From contig DCGW01000009.1 in the NCBI GenBank assembly GCA_002315335.1, positions 817 to 38,466 of the forward strand: a DNA stretch of 37,650 bases. Reading direction: 5' to 3'. This document shows positions 8,468 to 18,479 of this stretch, piece after piece (within the stretch, counting starts at the first letter, position 1; each line of letters begins with the position of its first letter). Source of the DNA: Firmicutes bacterium UBA1768. GTDB lineage: Bacteria > Bacillota > Clostridia > Peptostreptococcales > Anaerovoracaceae. The position numbers and the translations under genes were made by a program. The notes under the pieces were generated by a model that saw only the letters and a list, made by a program, of their open reading frames with translations, had not been told where the DNA came from and searched no databases.

Positions 8468-9403
8468 ATGGACTTTAAACACACCTCAGTCCTCCTCAAT
8501 GAGACTGTAGATGGTCTGAATATTAAAGGCGGCGGAGTATACGTAGACGGAACCCTCGGAGGCGGAGGTCACGCATCACTCCTGTGCTCGCGGCTTGACA
8601 AAGACGGCCTATTCATAGGAATAGACAGGGACAGAGACGCTATTAATGCTGCGTCGGGAGTCCTTGAAAATTACGGCTGCAGAAAGACTTTTGTTCAGAG
8701 CAACTATTCAGACATAAAAAACATTCTCGCCGAAATGGAAATAGAAAGAATAGACGGGGCGATGCTGGATTTAGGGGTTTCTTCATTCCAGCTTGACAAT
8801 CCCGAAAGAGGGTTTTCCTATATGCAGGATGCACCTCTTGACATGAGGATGAATCAGGAGGATGGGTTTTCCGCCGAAGATGTCGTAAACGACTATTCAA
8901 AGGAAGAACTCGCGAGAATAATAAGAGAATACGGAGAAGAAAGATGGGCTGCCAGAATTGCCGACTTTGTGGTCAGGGCAAGAGGTAAAGGCCGCATCAT
9001 TTCGACAGGACAACTTGTAGACATAATAAAGGCGGCTGTTCCGGCGGCAGCAAGAAGAGACGGACCTCACCCGGCAAAACGAACATTTCAGGCAATAAGA
9101 ATAGAGGTCAATGATGAGTTGGGTCAGCTCAGGAAGGCTGTAGAGGACTTCATAGACGTGTTGGCACCAAAGGGGAGGCTTTCCATCATCACCTTCCACT
9201 CGCTTGAGGACAGAATAGTGAAAGAAGCCTTTGCTGCAAGGATTAATCCTTGCACATGTCCGCCCGGACTTCCGGTATGCGTTTGCGGGAAGAAGCCGGA
9301 AGCCAAAAAAGTCACGGGAAAGCCTTTGACAGCCAGCAATGAAGAACTCGAAGAAAATCCAAGGGCACGAAGCGCAAAATTAAGGATAATTGAGAAGATC
9401 TAA
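8468..9403 (+). CDS. rsmH: 16S rRNA m4C1402 methyltransferase RsmH
   Basis: RsmH (MraW) methylates N4 of C1402 in the 16S rRNA P site using S-adenosylmethionine. The SAM-binding motif [11 protein letters not shown] is at about residues 27-37. Other family blocks are visible, such as [11 protein letters not shown], the PLDMRM region and [10 protein letters not shown] near the C-terminus. The length is 311 residues. There is no good ribosome site before the ATG, which lies 3 nt after the mraZ stop, so translation is probably coupled to mraZ. This is the standard position in the dcw cluster. Confidence 0.97.
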   Translation: MDFKHTSVLLNETVDGLNIKGGGVYVDGTLGGGGHASLLCSRLDKDGLFIGIDRDRDAINAASGVLENYGCRKTFVQSNYSDIKNILAEMEIERIDGAMLDLGVSSFQLDNPERGFSYMQDAPLDMRMNQEDGFSAEDVVNDYSKEELARIIREYGEERWAARIADFVVRARGKGRIISTGQLVDIIKAAVPAAARRDGPHPAKRTFQAIRIEVNDELGQLRKAVEDFIDVLAPKGRLSIITFHSLEDRIVKEAFAARINPCTCPPGLPVCVCGKKPEAKKVTGKPLTASNEELEENPRARSAKLRIIEKI

Positions 9404-9419
9404 GATTCAGGAGATAGAT

Positions 9420-9857
9420 ATGCAGGCAGTAAGAACAGGTTCTGTGATTAACAGAAAGCTGAAAGCAGGAAGCAAAGAAATAAACGGTGAATCAGCGAGA
9501 GCTGCCGGGAAGCAGGTTTATGACAGGGTAAAAGAAGCTGGTGTTTCCGGAGCGAAAGCTGTAAGAACCGATGTCACTCACATCAGAAGCTTCAAGGCGA
9601 TTATTGCGCGAATGATACTTTTTGTGACCCTTATATTGCTTTTGGGAATAGTCTTTGATGCTTATTCATCGGCTATCAATTACGAAATATACAACAAGAA
9701 GACAGAAATAACAGAAATAAAGAATGAGATAGACACCCTCAGTCTTAAGATAGCATCGGCAAATTCGCCGAATGTTATAGAGGAAAAAGCGAAGGAACTG
9801 GGTATGGAATATCCTTCGGTTTCGCAGTATGTCTATATAGATTCGGTATCGGACTGA
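9420..9857 (+). CDS. ftsL: FtsL-like cell division protein
   Basis: This is a small bitopic membrane protein of the FtsL/DivIC type, which forms the divisome subcomplex with FtsQ/DivIB and activates the septal synthase. It has about 58 mostly polar, basic N-terminal residues, one membrane segment near residues 60-80, then an extracellular heptad-rich coiled coil to about residue 130. FtsL proteins diverge strongly, so the call rests on this layout and on the position between rsmH and the PBP gene. I chose the ATG at 9420 (145 residues) with AGGAG 6 nt upstream. A TTG at 9390 would overlap rsmH. The cytoplasmic part is somewhat long for the family. Confidence 0.83.
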   Translation: MQAVRTGSVINRKLKAGSKEINGESARAAGKQVYDRVKEAGVSGAKAVRTDVTHIRSFKAIIARMILFVTLILLLGIVFDAYSSAINYEIYNKKTEITEIKNEIDTLSLKIASANSPNVIEEKAKELGMEYPSVSQYVYIDSVSD

Positions 9858-9915
9858 TACGGTCAAAAGCCAGTGACCTGAAGGCCGAAAAATAATTTTA
9901 ATAATATTTAAAGAA

Positions 9916-9982
9916 TCCGGACGGTCCAGAAAAAGAACGTTGAAATTTCAATGATTATCATCTTTGGACGACCCGGGTTTTT
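9916..9982 (+). terminator. branched hairpin with U-tract between ftsL and the PBP gene
   Basis: The outer arms CCGG...TCCA (9917-9928) and TGGA...CCGG (9965-9976) pair imperfectly around a 3-by-3 mismatch. They enclose the palindrome TTGAAATTTCAA (9940-9951), and TTTTT (9978-9982) follows. It resembles an intrinsic terminator or attenuator within the cluster. No promoter was found between it and the next gene. Confidence 0.45.
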
Positions 9983-10009
9983 GTGTTAATCGGGAGGAGA
10001 AACAGGGGA

Positions 10010-12010
10010 ATGTCAGTATCTGCAAGGCTGAAAAATAAAAAGAGATTAATAATATTATTCACAATTTTTGCCCTTGTGTTGATTGCCTTGGGGGCAAGGT
10101 TGGGCTGGATAATGCTTGTTCAGGGGGACGAGTATTCCAAAAAAGCGGCTTCGCAGCAGATCAGGGATAACAGCATTGCTGCCGAAAGAGGTACCATCTA
10201 TGACAGCAATATGAATGAGCTGGCGATAAATGCTCCTTCATATTCTTTGTGGGCTTTTCCTGAAACTCTTAAGGCGAGCGGAAGCAAGCCGTCTCAGCTT
10301 GCGAGAAAAATCGCTCTCATAGTCGACCAGGAAGAAAAGGTAGTTTTTGCGGACATCACCAAAGATGCAAGCATGGTCAGAGTTGCAAAAAATCTTAATG
10401 CGGATCAGCGAAAGTCGATTCAAGCTCTGATAAAAGAAGAAAATATAACAGGACTTTCAATAGATGAGGCTTCAAAGCGGCACTATCCTTATGGTGAGCT
10501 GGCGTCAAATCTGATTGGTCACACCAATGATGACGGAAACGGCATATGCGGCCTGGAGCTGTTCTATAATTCATATCTGAGCGGTACAGCAGGAAGACTT
10601 ATCCAAAATGCCGATGTTAATGGCAGGGTGCTTTCCTACAAGACAGAAAAGTATTACGAGCCGGAGGACGGTCTTAATCTGGTGCTTACCATAGACTCCG
10701 TGCTTCAGCAGTATCTCGAAAATCAGCTTAAAAGTGCATACAACGACATGGGAGCCAAGCAGACCTTCGGGATATCCATCAACCCAAATACTGGCGAAAT
10801 ACTCGCAATGGGAATATATCCGGGCTACGACCTCAACAACCCTCGAACGCCTGTGACAGAAGCTCAGAAAGAGGAATATGAAGCACTTGCTACAAGTGAA
10901 GAAAGAGTAAAATTCTGGAACCAGATGTGGAGAAACTTTATTGTCAGTGATACATATGAACCGGGATCCACGTTCAAGCTTATTACTACTGCGATTGCTC
11001 TTGAAGAGGGTCTGACAAATCTGAATGAAACCTTTAACTGTATCGGTTACTACCAGTTATACGATGACCAGCTCAACTGTTGGAAGTATCCGGGCTGTCA
11101 TGGAGTACAGACCCTTGCCCAGGCGGTACAGAACTCCTGCAACCCTGTATTTGTAACGCTGGGACTCAGAATAGGAGCAGCAAAGTACTACGAATATCTC
11201 GAGGCTCTTGGGTTTACAACTAAAACAGGAATAGACCTCCCGAGTGAAACCTCGGCAATCATGTACGACTTTAACAACATCATGCCGGGTGAACTGGGAG
11301 CGCTCTCTTACGGTCAGGGTATATCTGTAACACCTATTCAGCTTGTTTCTGCGATAGCAACTATAGTTAACGGAGGAAACCTTATTACTCCTCATGTTGT
11401 GAGACAGATTCAGGATGATGAGGGGAACATAATATTTGCGGCAGATAATAAGGTGAAGAGAAAGATATTCTCAGAGCAGACCTCCAAAGAAATGTGCGAA
11501 ATCATGCAGAGCGTAGTTGACGAAGGAACTGGTAAGGCTGGCTACATTGCGGGCTATAGAGTAGGTGGAAAAACAGGTACAGCCGATAAGGTTGTAAACG
11601 GCAGATATGCTGCCGGCAAGGTTTATTCTTCCTTTGTTTCGGTTGCTCCGTCTGACGATCCTGAAGTGGTTACTCTGATAGTAGTTGATGAGCCCGCAGG
11701 CTCTGTCCACTATGCGAGCACAGTAGTTGTTCCGTATGTAAAGAGCTACCTTGAGGAAGCTCTTCCGTATATTCAGGTTGAACCGGTATTTGACGACCAG
11801 ACCGATTACAATACATCGGCAGGCTCAATATCCGTGCCTAATTTCTGCGGTAAAACCGTTGAGGCTTCGGTTGCAAAGCTCGGAGAAATGGGCCTTAAGG
11901 CAATAGTAAGACCGACCTCTCAGGATAAGACAAAAAAGGTTGTAGACCAGTATCCGAAGTATCTCGGCAGAGTAAATCCGGGTTCGACGGTTTACCTGTA
12001 TACTGAATAG
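10010..12010 (+). CDS. pbpB: class B penicillin-binding protein with one PASTA domain (PBP2B/SpoVD type)
   Basis: This is a monofunctional D,D-transpeptidase that cross-links peptidoglycan at the septum or, in SpoVD form, in spore cortex. One membrane anchor lies at about residues 12-36, followed by the PBP dimerisation domain. The transpeptidase motifs are Ser320-Thr-Phe-Lys323, Ser376-Cys-Asn378 and Lys521-Thr-Gly-Thr524. One PASTA domain covers about the last 60 residues. I chose the ATG at 10010 (666 residues), with GGGAGGAG about 10 nt upstream. A GTG at 9983 is open but precedes that site. Bacillus has both pbpB and spoVD here. Only one copy is present, so sequence alone does not tell which role it fills. 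Confidence 0.93.
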   Translation: MSVSARLKNKKRLIILFTIFALVLIALGARLGWIMLVQGDEYSKKAASQQIRDNSIAAERGTIYDSNMNELAINAPSYSLWAFPETLKASGSKPSQLARKIALIVDQEEKVVFADITKDASMVRVAKNLNADQRKSIQALIKEENITGLSIDEASKRHYPYGELASNLIGHTNDDGNGICGLELFYNSYLSGTAGRLIQNADVNGRVLSYKTEKYYEPEDGLNLVLTIDSVLQQYLENQLKSAYNDMGAKQTFGISINPNTGEILAMGIYPGYDLNNPRTPVTEAQKEEYEALATSEERVKFWNQMWRNFIVSDTYEPGSTFKLITTAIALEEGLTNLNETFNCIGYYQLYDDQLNCWKYPGCHGVQTLAQAVQNSCNPVFVTLGLRIGAAKYYEYLEALGFTTKTGIDLPSETSAIMYDFNNIMPGELGALSYGQGISVTPIQLVSAIATIVNGGNLITPHVVRQIQDDEGNIIFAADNKVKRKIFSEQTSKEMCEIMQSVVDEGTGKAGYIAGYRVGGKTGTADKVVNGRYAAGKVYSSFVSVAPSDDPEVVTLIVVDEPAGSVHYASTVVVPYVKSYLEEALPYIQVEPVFDDQTDYNTSAGSISVPNFCGKTVEASVAKLGEMGLKAIVRPTSQDKTKKVVDQYPKYLGRVNPGSTVYLYTE

Positions 12011-12022
12011 CAGGAGGCAATT

Positions 12023-13483
12023 ATGACTTTAGAAAAGCTGTTTGAAGGCGTAAAATATGAAACTCGGATTGACAATAATTTTGAAATATCCTCAATAGCC
12101 TATGATTCAAGAAAAGCGGCAGAGGGAGGGGCTTTTGTCTGCATTCCCGGGTTTGCTGCAGACGGACACAAGTATATAAAAAATGCTGCCGAGGCAGGTG
12201 CCTGCTGCGCGGTGGTTCAGCGCGGTGCAGACTATGATGACAGTATTATTCCTGTGATAGTAGTGGAGGATACAAGAATAGCACTTGGAAAGATTTCTTC
12301 AAATTTCTTCGGAAAGCCTTCTGATAGCCTGAAGCTCTTTGCGGTTACCGGCACAAACGGAAAGACCACCACGACATATATGCTGTCGTCAATTCTTGAA
12401 GCTGCCGGAAAGCCTGCCGGAAGAATAGGGACTATCTCATACAAAGCGGGCAATCAGGTTTACGAGTCCACAAACACAACACCAGAGTCCTATGAGCTCC
12501 ATAAGATGTTTGCGGAAATGATAGACGCCGGTGACAAGGCCTGTGCTATGGAGGTGTCTTCGCATGCCCTTTACATGGACAGAGTTTCCGGTATAACCTT
12601 TGACTATTCTATTTTTACCAATCTTACGGAGGACCACCTGGACTTCCATAAGGACTTTGAAGACTACTATCAGGCCAAGAAAAAGCTTTTCTACCAAACC
12701 TGGGGCGGTTCAATGATAAATGTTGACGATGAGTACGGTCAGAGATTGTATGACGAGCTCAAAGAGGAAGGCGTAAGGGTATTTTCGTTCTCAAAGCACG
12801 ACGAAGAAGCAGATTATTTTGCGGAAGTCACACAGGAAACCGATACATTTTCTGTAATCAAGGTATATAATAAAGGCTCCTACGTTGCCGGACTGAGAAT
12901 CGGAATTCCGGGAGAATTTTCGGTATACAATGCACTCGGAGCTTTTTCTGCTGCATATGAGAGCGGCATAGATGCGGAAGACATTGTTAAGGGTTTGGAA
13001 GCACTTAAAGGAGTTCCAGGAAGATTTGAGCTGGTTCCTAACAGCAAAGGGGTTGTGGCAATAGTAGACTATGCGCATACTCCTGATGCACTTATCAAGG
13101 TTCTTGACACTGCAAATCAGTTTAAAAGGGGACGTCTTATCTGCGTCTTTGGCTGCGGCGGTGACAGGGACAGAACAAAGCGCCCTATGATGGGAAGGGC
13201 TGCTGGTGAACGCTGTGAATTCTGCGTTGTGACCAGTGATAACCCGAGGACGGAGGATCCGGATCTTATTCTCAAGGACATTGAGCCGGGAATAGCCGAA
13301 ACAGAGTGCAGATACGAAATAATAGCGGACAGAAGAGAGGCTATAAACAGAGCCATAGAAATATATGAACAGGGTGATGTTCTCGTTGTTGCGGGAAAGG
13401 GTCATGAGGACTATCAGATAATTGGAACAACAAAGCATCACTTTGATGATAAGGAAGTAATTTCGGAGATTTTAAATGGATAA
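12023..13483 (+). CDS. murE: UDP-MurNAc-tripeptide synthetase, likely meso-DAP-adding
   Basis: MurE adds the third amino acid to UDP-MurNAc-L-Ala-D-Glu in the cytoplasm. The ATP-binding motif TGTNGKTTTT is at residues 109-118. The specificity motif DNPR is at residues 406-409 within SDNPRTEDP. In characterised enzymes DNPR marks meso-diaminopimelate ligases, while lysine-adding enzymes differ there, so DAP is the likely substrate. The length of 486 residues is typical. AGGAGG precedes the ATG, 12 nt after the PBP gene. The 3' end overlaps murF by 8 nt. Confidence 0.96.
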   Translation: MTLEKLFEGVKYETRIDNNFEISSIAYDSRKAAEGGAFVCIPGFAADGHKYIKNAAEAGACCAVVQRGADYDDSIIPVIVVEDTRIALGKISSNFFGKPSDSLKLFAVTGTNGKTTTTYMLSSILEAAGKPAGRIGTISYKAGNQVYESTNTTPESYELHKMFAEMIDAGDKACAMEVSSHALYMDRVSGITFDYSIFTNLTEDHLDFHKDFEDYYQAKKKLFYQTWGGSMINVDDEYGQRLYDELKEEGVRVFSFSKHDEEADYFAEVTQETDTFSVIKVYNKGSYVAGLRIGIPGEFSVYNALGAFSAAYESGIDAEDIVKGLEALKGVPGRFELVPNSKGVVAIVDYAHTPDALIKVLDTANQFKRGRLICVFGCGGDRDRTKRPMMGRAAGERCEFCVVTSDNPRTEDPDLILKDIEPGIAETECRYEIIADRREAINRAIEIYEQGDVLVVAGKGHEDYQIIGTTKHHFDDKEVISEILNG

Positions 13484-14864
13484 AATCAGTGTACATATAG
13501 CTGCAGAGCTGATGAACGGACTTGTGGAGGGCAGGAATGACCTGTTGCTGACGGGAGTTTCCACCGATACGAGGAAGATTAGCGGAGGCGAGCTGTTCTT
13601 TGCTCTGAAAGGGGAAAACAGCGACGGCCACAGCTTTGTGAGCAAGGCTTTTGAAAACGGCGCTGCCGGAGCGGTAATTTCTGACAGGAATTCAGTCGGA
13701 GTGCTGCCGGAGGGCAAGGCTATTGTTGTTGTGGATGATACGCTTCAGGCCTTACAGCAGCTTGCAAAGGGCTATCTTGCACAAAAAAAAGACCTTATTA
13801 AATTTGGGATAACAGGCAGTGTAGGAAAAACCGGAACAAAAGAGCTGCTCTATGCTTGCCTTAAGGGTAAATATAAGACTGCAAGAAATGCAGGTAATTT
13901 TAACAACCATATAGGAATGCCGCTTACAGCAATGAGTGTAAATTCAGAGCATCAGGCTGCGGTATTTGAAATGGGAATGGGCGACTTTGGAGAAATCCAT
14001 CTGTTGGCCGATATTGGCAGACCTGACATTGCGATACTGACAACAATAGGGGTGTCACACATTTCGGCATTAGGCTCGAGGGAAAATATTCTAAAAGCAA
14101 AGCTGGAGATTACGGATTTCTTTGATGAGACAGGGTGTCTTGTTGTAAATTACGACAACGACCTTATTTCTGCTTATGACTGGGAGTCGCAAAAGTACAA
14201 GGTTATTAAGGTTGGCAAGACCTCTGGCTGCGATTTCAGAATAGTCGAAGCAAAAGCTATAGGAGAATACGGCAGTGAGCTGGAACTGGAAATTTCTGGA
14301 AAAGTTTATGCTTTTGAAATTCCTATGCCGGGACTTCATCACACGCAGAATGCCGCACTTGCGATAGCTGCAGCGGTGACTGCAGGGGTTGAGCCGGAGC
14401 TGATTGAAGAAACAATAAAGACCTGTGAGCAGACAGAAAAAAGACTGATAATAAAAAACAGTTCTGAAGGAATAAAGGTAATTGACGACAGCTATAACGC
14501 AAGCCCTGAATCAATGATGGCAGGGATAGATGTGCTTATGACTGCTTCTGGAGACAGAAAAATTCTGTTTCTTGCAGATATGCTGGGTATGGGAGAAGAT
14601 ACAGAGAAACGTCACCGATTGGTAGGGGAATATGCCGGTAAAAGGCAGGTTGACGGAGTATACACTGTTGGAACTGATGCGAGGTTCATAAGCGACGAAG
14701 CATCAAAATACATAGGCAGAGAAAAGACCCGACACTTTGAAACCAGAGAGGAGCTTATTGAAAATATTGATAAGCTTGTACAAAAGGGAGATGCGGTTCT
14801 TGTTAAGGCTTCGAGAGCTCTGGGAATGGAAAAAGTGGCGGAATATCTTTTGGCTGGAAGATAG
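13476..14864 (+). CDS. murF: UDP-MurNAc-tripeptide-D-Ala-D-Ala ligase
   Basis: MurF joins D-Ala-D-Ala to the UDP-MurNAc tripeptide, completing the pentapeptide. The ATP-binding loop TGSVGKTGT is at residues 113-121, the variant typical of MurF. DDSYNASPESM near residue 337 is a characteristic MurF block. The length is 462 residues. The start overlaps the end of murE by 8 nt, so translation is probably coupled. Its position directly after murE differs from Bacillus, where murF lies elsewhere, and fits many clostridia and E. coli. Confidence 0.96.
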   Translation: MDKISVHIAAELMNGLVEGRNDLLLTGVSTDTRKISGGELFFALKGENSDGHSFVSKAFENGAAGAVISDRNSVGVLPEGKAIVVVDDTLQALQQLAKGYLAQKKDLIKFGITGSVGKTGTKELLYACLKGKYKTARNAGNFNNHIGMPLTAMSVNSEHQAAVFEMGMGDFGEIHLLADIGRPDIAILTTIGVSHISALGSRENILKAKLEITDFFDETGCLVVNYDNDLISAYDWESQKYKVIKVGKTSGCDFRIVEAKAIGEYGSELELEISGKVYAFEIPMPGLHHTQNAALAIAAAVTAGVEPELIEETIKTCEQTEKRLIIKNSSEGIKVIDDSYNASPESMMAGIDVLMTASGDRKILFLADMLGMGEDTEKRHRLVGEYAGKRQVDGVYTVGTDARFISDEASKYIGREKTRHFETREELIENIDKLVQKGDAVLVKASRALGMEKVAEYLLAGR

Positions 14865-14877
14865 ATAGGAGACAGTA

Positions 14878-15861
14878 ATGACAGACTTTGTATTCGGAAA
14901 CATGACGGCTGCAGTAATAGGTGCTGTAATTGCCTTTGGGCTTACGGTTATTCTGGGATTTCCAGCCATACCTTTGCTGAGAAGGCTCAAGGCAGGCCAG
15001 AGCATAAGAGAAGAAGGCCCTGAGTCTCACAAGGTGAAGGCGGGAACTCCGACTATGGGTGGTATTTTTATGCTGATTGCCATAGTTGCTGCGACCATTA
15101 TTGTTAACGGCTTTTGGGGAGAGGGAGTAGTTCCTGTTCTTCTTTTCGGGATACTGTCGTTTGGCGTTATTGGTTTTATTGATGACTATATTAAGGTTGT
15201 GCTTAAAAGAAATCTTGGTTTAACTGAGAAACAAAAGATGGGGCTGCAGATTATTGCCTCCATTATTCTGGTTGTGCTTGCTGTCAGACTGACCCCGACT
15301 ACAACGGAGGTATTCGTACCTTTCGTCAACGTGACAGTGGACTTTGGGTGGTTCTTCTATCCGTTCATGGTTTTCGTAATTGTGGCGGTAGTAAACAGTG
15401 TAAACCTGACAGACGGGTTAGACGGGCTTGCTTCGGGAGTGACTATCCCGGTTTCGCTATTTTTCGCAATCACAGCAGCAGGCCTTGGCTTCCATGTTGC
15501 TGGCGTTTTCGCGGCAGCATTGTTCGGCTCATGTGCAGGATTTTTGGTTCATAATCACAAGCCGGCAAAGGTCTTTATGGGAGACACGGGTTCGTTAGCA
15601 CTGGGCGGAGCGATTTCTGCAATAGCAATTATAACAAATACCACACTGATAGTACCGATTGTTTGTCTCGTCTTCGTGGCAGAGTGTCTGTCGGTAATTA
15701 TTCAGGTTACGGTTTATAAAAAAACAGGTAAGAGAATCTTTAAAATGTCGCCTCTTCACCACCATTTTGAGCTGTCAGGATGGTCTGAGGTAAAGGTTGT
15801 CTGGATTTTCAGCTTGATTTCGGCGGTTCTCTGCATAATAGGGGCTGTAATACTTTGGTAA
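14878..15861 (+). CDS. mraY: phospho-MurNAc-pentapeptide transferase
   Basis: MraY is a polytopic membrane enzyme that transfers phospho-MurNAc-pentapeptide to undecaprenyl phosphate, forming lipid I. The aspartate pair is Asp102-Asp103 (IDDYIKV). The motif NLTDGLDGLA is at 176-185, FMGDTGSLALGG at 233-244 and the His cluster HHH at 294-296. Its ten or so hydrophobic helices and 327-residue length are typical. An AGGAGA ribosome site precedes the ATG, 13 nt after murF. Confidence 0.97.
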   Translation: MTDFVFGNMTAAVIGAVIAFGLTVILGFPAIPLLRRLKAGQSIREEGPESHKVKAGTPTMGGIFMLIAIVAATIIVNGFWGEGVVPVLLFGILSFGVIGFIDDYIKVVLKRNLGLTEKQKMGLQIIASIILVVLAVRLTPTTTEVFVPFVNVTVDFGWFFYPFMVFVIVAVVNSVNLTDGLDGLASGVTIPVSLFFAITAAGLGFHVAGVFAAALFGSCAGFLVHNHKPAKVFMGDTGSLALGGAISAIAIITNTTLIVPIVCLVFVAECLSVIIQVTVYKKTGKRIFKMSPLHHHFELSGWSEVKVVWIFSLISAVLCIIGAVILW

Positions 15862-15918
15862 GAGTTAAAGAAGAAAGCTAAAACATAAGAATAAGAGTGT
15901 TGTAAATATGAGGCAAAT

Positions 15919-17271
15919 ATGGAAATAAAAGGAAAAAGTTTTCTTGTTGCCGGTATGGGGAAGAGCGGAATAGCTGCGGCAAGGGTTCTTCTGAGAGACG
16001 GCGGAAAAGTATTTTTATATGATAAAAAAGCAGAGGGGGAGATACCTGAAGCTGTTGTTGAGGCTGGCAGGATTTCCGGAGAGTATTTTGGAAAAATTCC
16101 TGAAGCATCGGAGAAATTTGACTACCTCGTTATCAGCCCGGGAATTCCTCTTGATGAGGAGATAGCGGCTTTTGGAAAGTCTAACTGCGGAGAAATAATG
16201 GGAGAGTTAGAGCTTGCATACAGGCTTTCAAGGGGCAGCTATATTGCGATAACTGGAACAAACGGAAAAACTACGACTACCAGTCTTGTGGGAGAAATAC
16301 TGGAGAAAGCCGGAAGAGAAACCTATGTGGTAGGCAATATCGGCTATCCTGTTATAGATGCAGCGGAAAAATCCACTGAAAATGGTTGGTTTGCCGCAGA
16401 GGTTTCCAGCTTTCAGCTTGAAACAACAAAGGACTTTGCGCCAAAGGTTTCGGCAATTCTTAATGTAACTCCGGACCATCTTAACAGGCATAAGACAATG
16501 GAAAACTATGCTGCCGCAAAGGCCAAGGTGTTTGAAAATCAGACGGCGGACGACTACTTTGTGGTAAACAAAGATAACAAAGAAGCTTTCGAGCTGGCGG
16601 TAAATTGTCCTGCTCAGGTGGTTGCTTTTTCAAGGCTTGAGGAGCTGGAGGAGGGCTGCTTTGTTAAAGACGGAGCAATAGTGATAAAGAAGTCGTGCGA
16701 AGAGGCGGTTGAGCTGTGTAAAATAAGCGATATCGGTATTCCCGGCGTACATAATGTTGAAAATGTGCTTGCGGCTGCAGCGATGTGCTACTGTGCCGGG
16801 GTAAGGGCTGAAGTAATTGCAGAAGCTGTAAAGGCCTTCAAGGGCGTTGAGCATAGAATTGAGTTTGTGGCAGAGGTTGACGGCGTTAAGTACTACAACG
16901 ATTCCAAGGGAACAAATACTGATGCAGCGGGCAAGGCTATTGATGCACTTGAAAAGAATATTTACCTCTTAGCAGGAGGCTATGATAAAAAAGAAGATTT
17001 CAATCCGTTCGTTGCAAGCTTTAATGGCAGAGTTAAGCATATGTACCTGATAGGCGCAACCTCGCCTATCATAGCAGAAGCCTGCGAACGAAACGGCTTT
17101 AAAGCTTATACAGAATTAAATACTCTCAAGGAATGCATAATGGAAGCGAAGGCGGCTGCAAAGCCGGGGGACATAGTCCTGCTTTCTCCTGCCTGTGCAA
17201 GCTGGGGTATGTACAATAATTACGAGGAAAGGGGCGCAGAGTTTAAGGCCTGCGTCAGAGGTTTCCTTTAG
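15919..17271 (+). CDS. murD: UDP-MurNAc-L-alanine:D-glutamate ligase
   Basis: MurD adds D-glutamate to UDP-MurNAc-L-Ala in the cytoplasm. A Rossmann-like N-terminal glycine motif VAGMGKSGIAA is at about residues 10-20, and the ATP loop TGTNGKTTT is at 112-120. The C-terminal block LLSPACASWGM holds the family SPACAS motif. The length is 450 residues. A 57-nt A-rich gap separates it from mraY, the largest in this part of the cluster apart from the ftsL-PBP gap. I see no clear promoter in it. ftsW follows after 10 nt. Confidence 0.96.
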   Translation: MEIKGKSFLVAGMGKSGIAAARVLLRDGGKVFLYDKKAEGEIPEAVVEAGRISGEYFGKIPEASEKFDYLVISPGIPLDEEIAAFGKSNCGEIMGELELAYRLSRGSYIAITGTNGKTTTTSLVGEILEKAGRETYVVGNIGYPVIDAAEKSTENGWFAAEVSSFQLETTKDFAPKVSAILNVTPDHLNRHKTMENYAAAKAKVFENQTADDYFVVNKDNKEAFELAVNCPAQVVAFSRLEELEEGCFVKDGAIVIKKSCEEAVELCKISDIGIPGVHNVENVLAAAAMCYCAGVRAEVIAEAVKAFKGVEHRIEFVAEVDGVKYYNDSKGTNTDAAGKAIDALEKNIYLLAGGYDKKEDFNPFVASFNGRVKHMYLIGATSPIIAEACERNGFKAYTELNTLKECIMEAKAAAKPGDIVLLSPACASWGMYNNYEERGAEFKACVRGFL

Positions 17272-17281
17272 GGGACAGTTT

Positions 17282-18460
17282 ATGCTTGAAAACAGAAAAG
17301 AAGATTACATACTAAAATATACGGTAATCATTTTGGTTCTGCTTGGGATAATTATGGTTTTCAGTGCAAGCTATTACACCGCCTTAAATTCTATGGGTGA
17401 CGCGTACAGCTTCCTGAAAAAAGACATCAGGGCAGCCGCCGTAGGAGCGGTCGCGATGATAATTACCAGCCGTATTCCATATAAGCTATATGGGGCCTGG
17501 GCGTGGATAATACTCGCTATTTCGGTCCTGCTGTTAGTATTGGTATTGACGCCTATGGGTACCACTATCAACTATGCGCAGCGTTGGATATACATTGGAC
17601 CAATCAGTATTATGCCTGGCGAGCTTGCAAAGCCTGCCGTAATTATCTTTTGTGCATGGTATCTTAATCGTGAACCCGAAAGAACCGCCTCGCTAAGGAA
17701 TGGCACAGCGCCTATGTGGCTGCTGATGGGAATCTGTGCATTGCTCATTATGAAGCAGCCTAATTTCTCAACAGCATTTATTGTGTGCGCGCTTATTCTC
17801 CTGATAATGATTATTTCGGGGACTAAGATGTGGCATATTGGAGTCACAATGCTAATAGGTGTTTTAGCGGCCGTGGTATTGATAGCGATAGAACCATATA
17901 GACTGACCAGAATTGTGACTTTCCTGAATCCTTTTGCGGATGCTCAGAGAACGGGCTTTCAGGTAGCTCAGTCATTGATAGCCTTGGGTTCGGGCGGCCT
18001 GACCGGCGTGGGAATAGGTGAGAGTGTACAAAAAATGTTATACCTGCCGGAGCCTATGAATGACTTTATTTTTGCCATTATAGGCGAGGAAATGGGGTAC
18101 ATTGGCTGCCTGCTCATTCTGATTTTATATGCAGTATTTGTTTGGAGAGGAATAAAAATAGCTCTCGAGTGCCAGGATGCTTTTGGAATGAATCTTGCCG
18201 CAGGAATAACCTTCATGGTAGGACTGCAGGCGATGTTTAATATAGGAGTAGTTTCCGGAACCCTTCCAAATACGGGCGTATCACTTCCATTCATAAGCTG
18301 GGGAGGAAACTCACTGCTGATAATGATGGCATGTGCTGGCATACTGCTGAATATTTCCAGAAATAATATTTCGGTTAAAACGAGAGACAGTAAGTTGGAG
18401 GAAGATGAAGAGAACAAGCTGGCCTTCCTTCAAAAGCTATTTAAGGTAAATCAATCATAA
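17282..18460 (+). CDS. ftsW: FtsW/SpoVE-type SEDS septal glycosyltransferase
   Basis: SEDS proteins polymerise lipid II into glycan strands together with a class B PBP. The 392-residue protein has about ten membrane helices. The SEDS signature NTGVSLPFISWGGNS is at residues 330-344, followed by a charged cytoplasmic tail. I chose the ATG at 17282, with AGGGGA 6 nt upstream. Longer readings of the frame lie inside murD. The PBP of the same cluster is the natural partner. FtsW (division) and SpoVE (sporulation) cannot be told apart here. As the only SEDS gene in the cluster, a division role is most likely. Confidence 0.93.
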   Translation: MLENRKEDYILKYTVIILVLLGIIMVFSASYYTALNSMGDAYSFLKKDIRAAAVGAVAMIITSRIPYKLYGAWAWIILAISVLLLVLVLTPMGTTINYAQRWIYIGPISIMPGELAKPAVIIFCAWYLNREPERTASLRNGTAPMWLLMGICALLIMKQPNFSTAFIVCALILLIMIISGTKMWHIGVTMLIGVLAAVVLIAIEPYRLTRIVTFLNPFADAQRTGFQVAQSLIALGSGGLTGVGIGESVQKMLYLPEPMNDFIFAIIGEEMGYIGCLLILILYAVFVWRGIKIALECQDAFGMNLAAGITFMVGLQAMFNIGVVSGTLPNTGVSLPFISWGGNSLLIMMACAGILLNISRNNISVKTRDSKLEEDEENKLAFLQKLFKVNQS

Positions 18461-18479
18461 TTCTTGTCAGAGGTGAACT

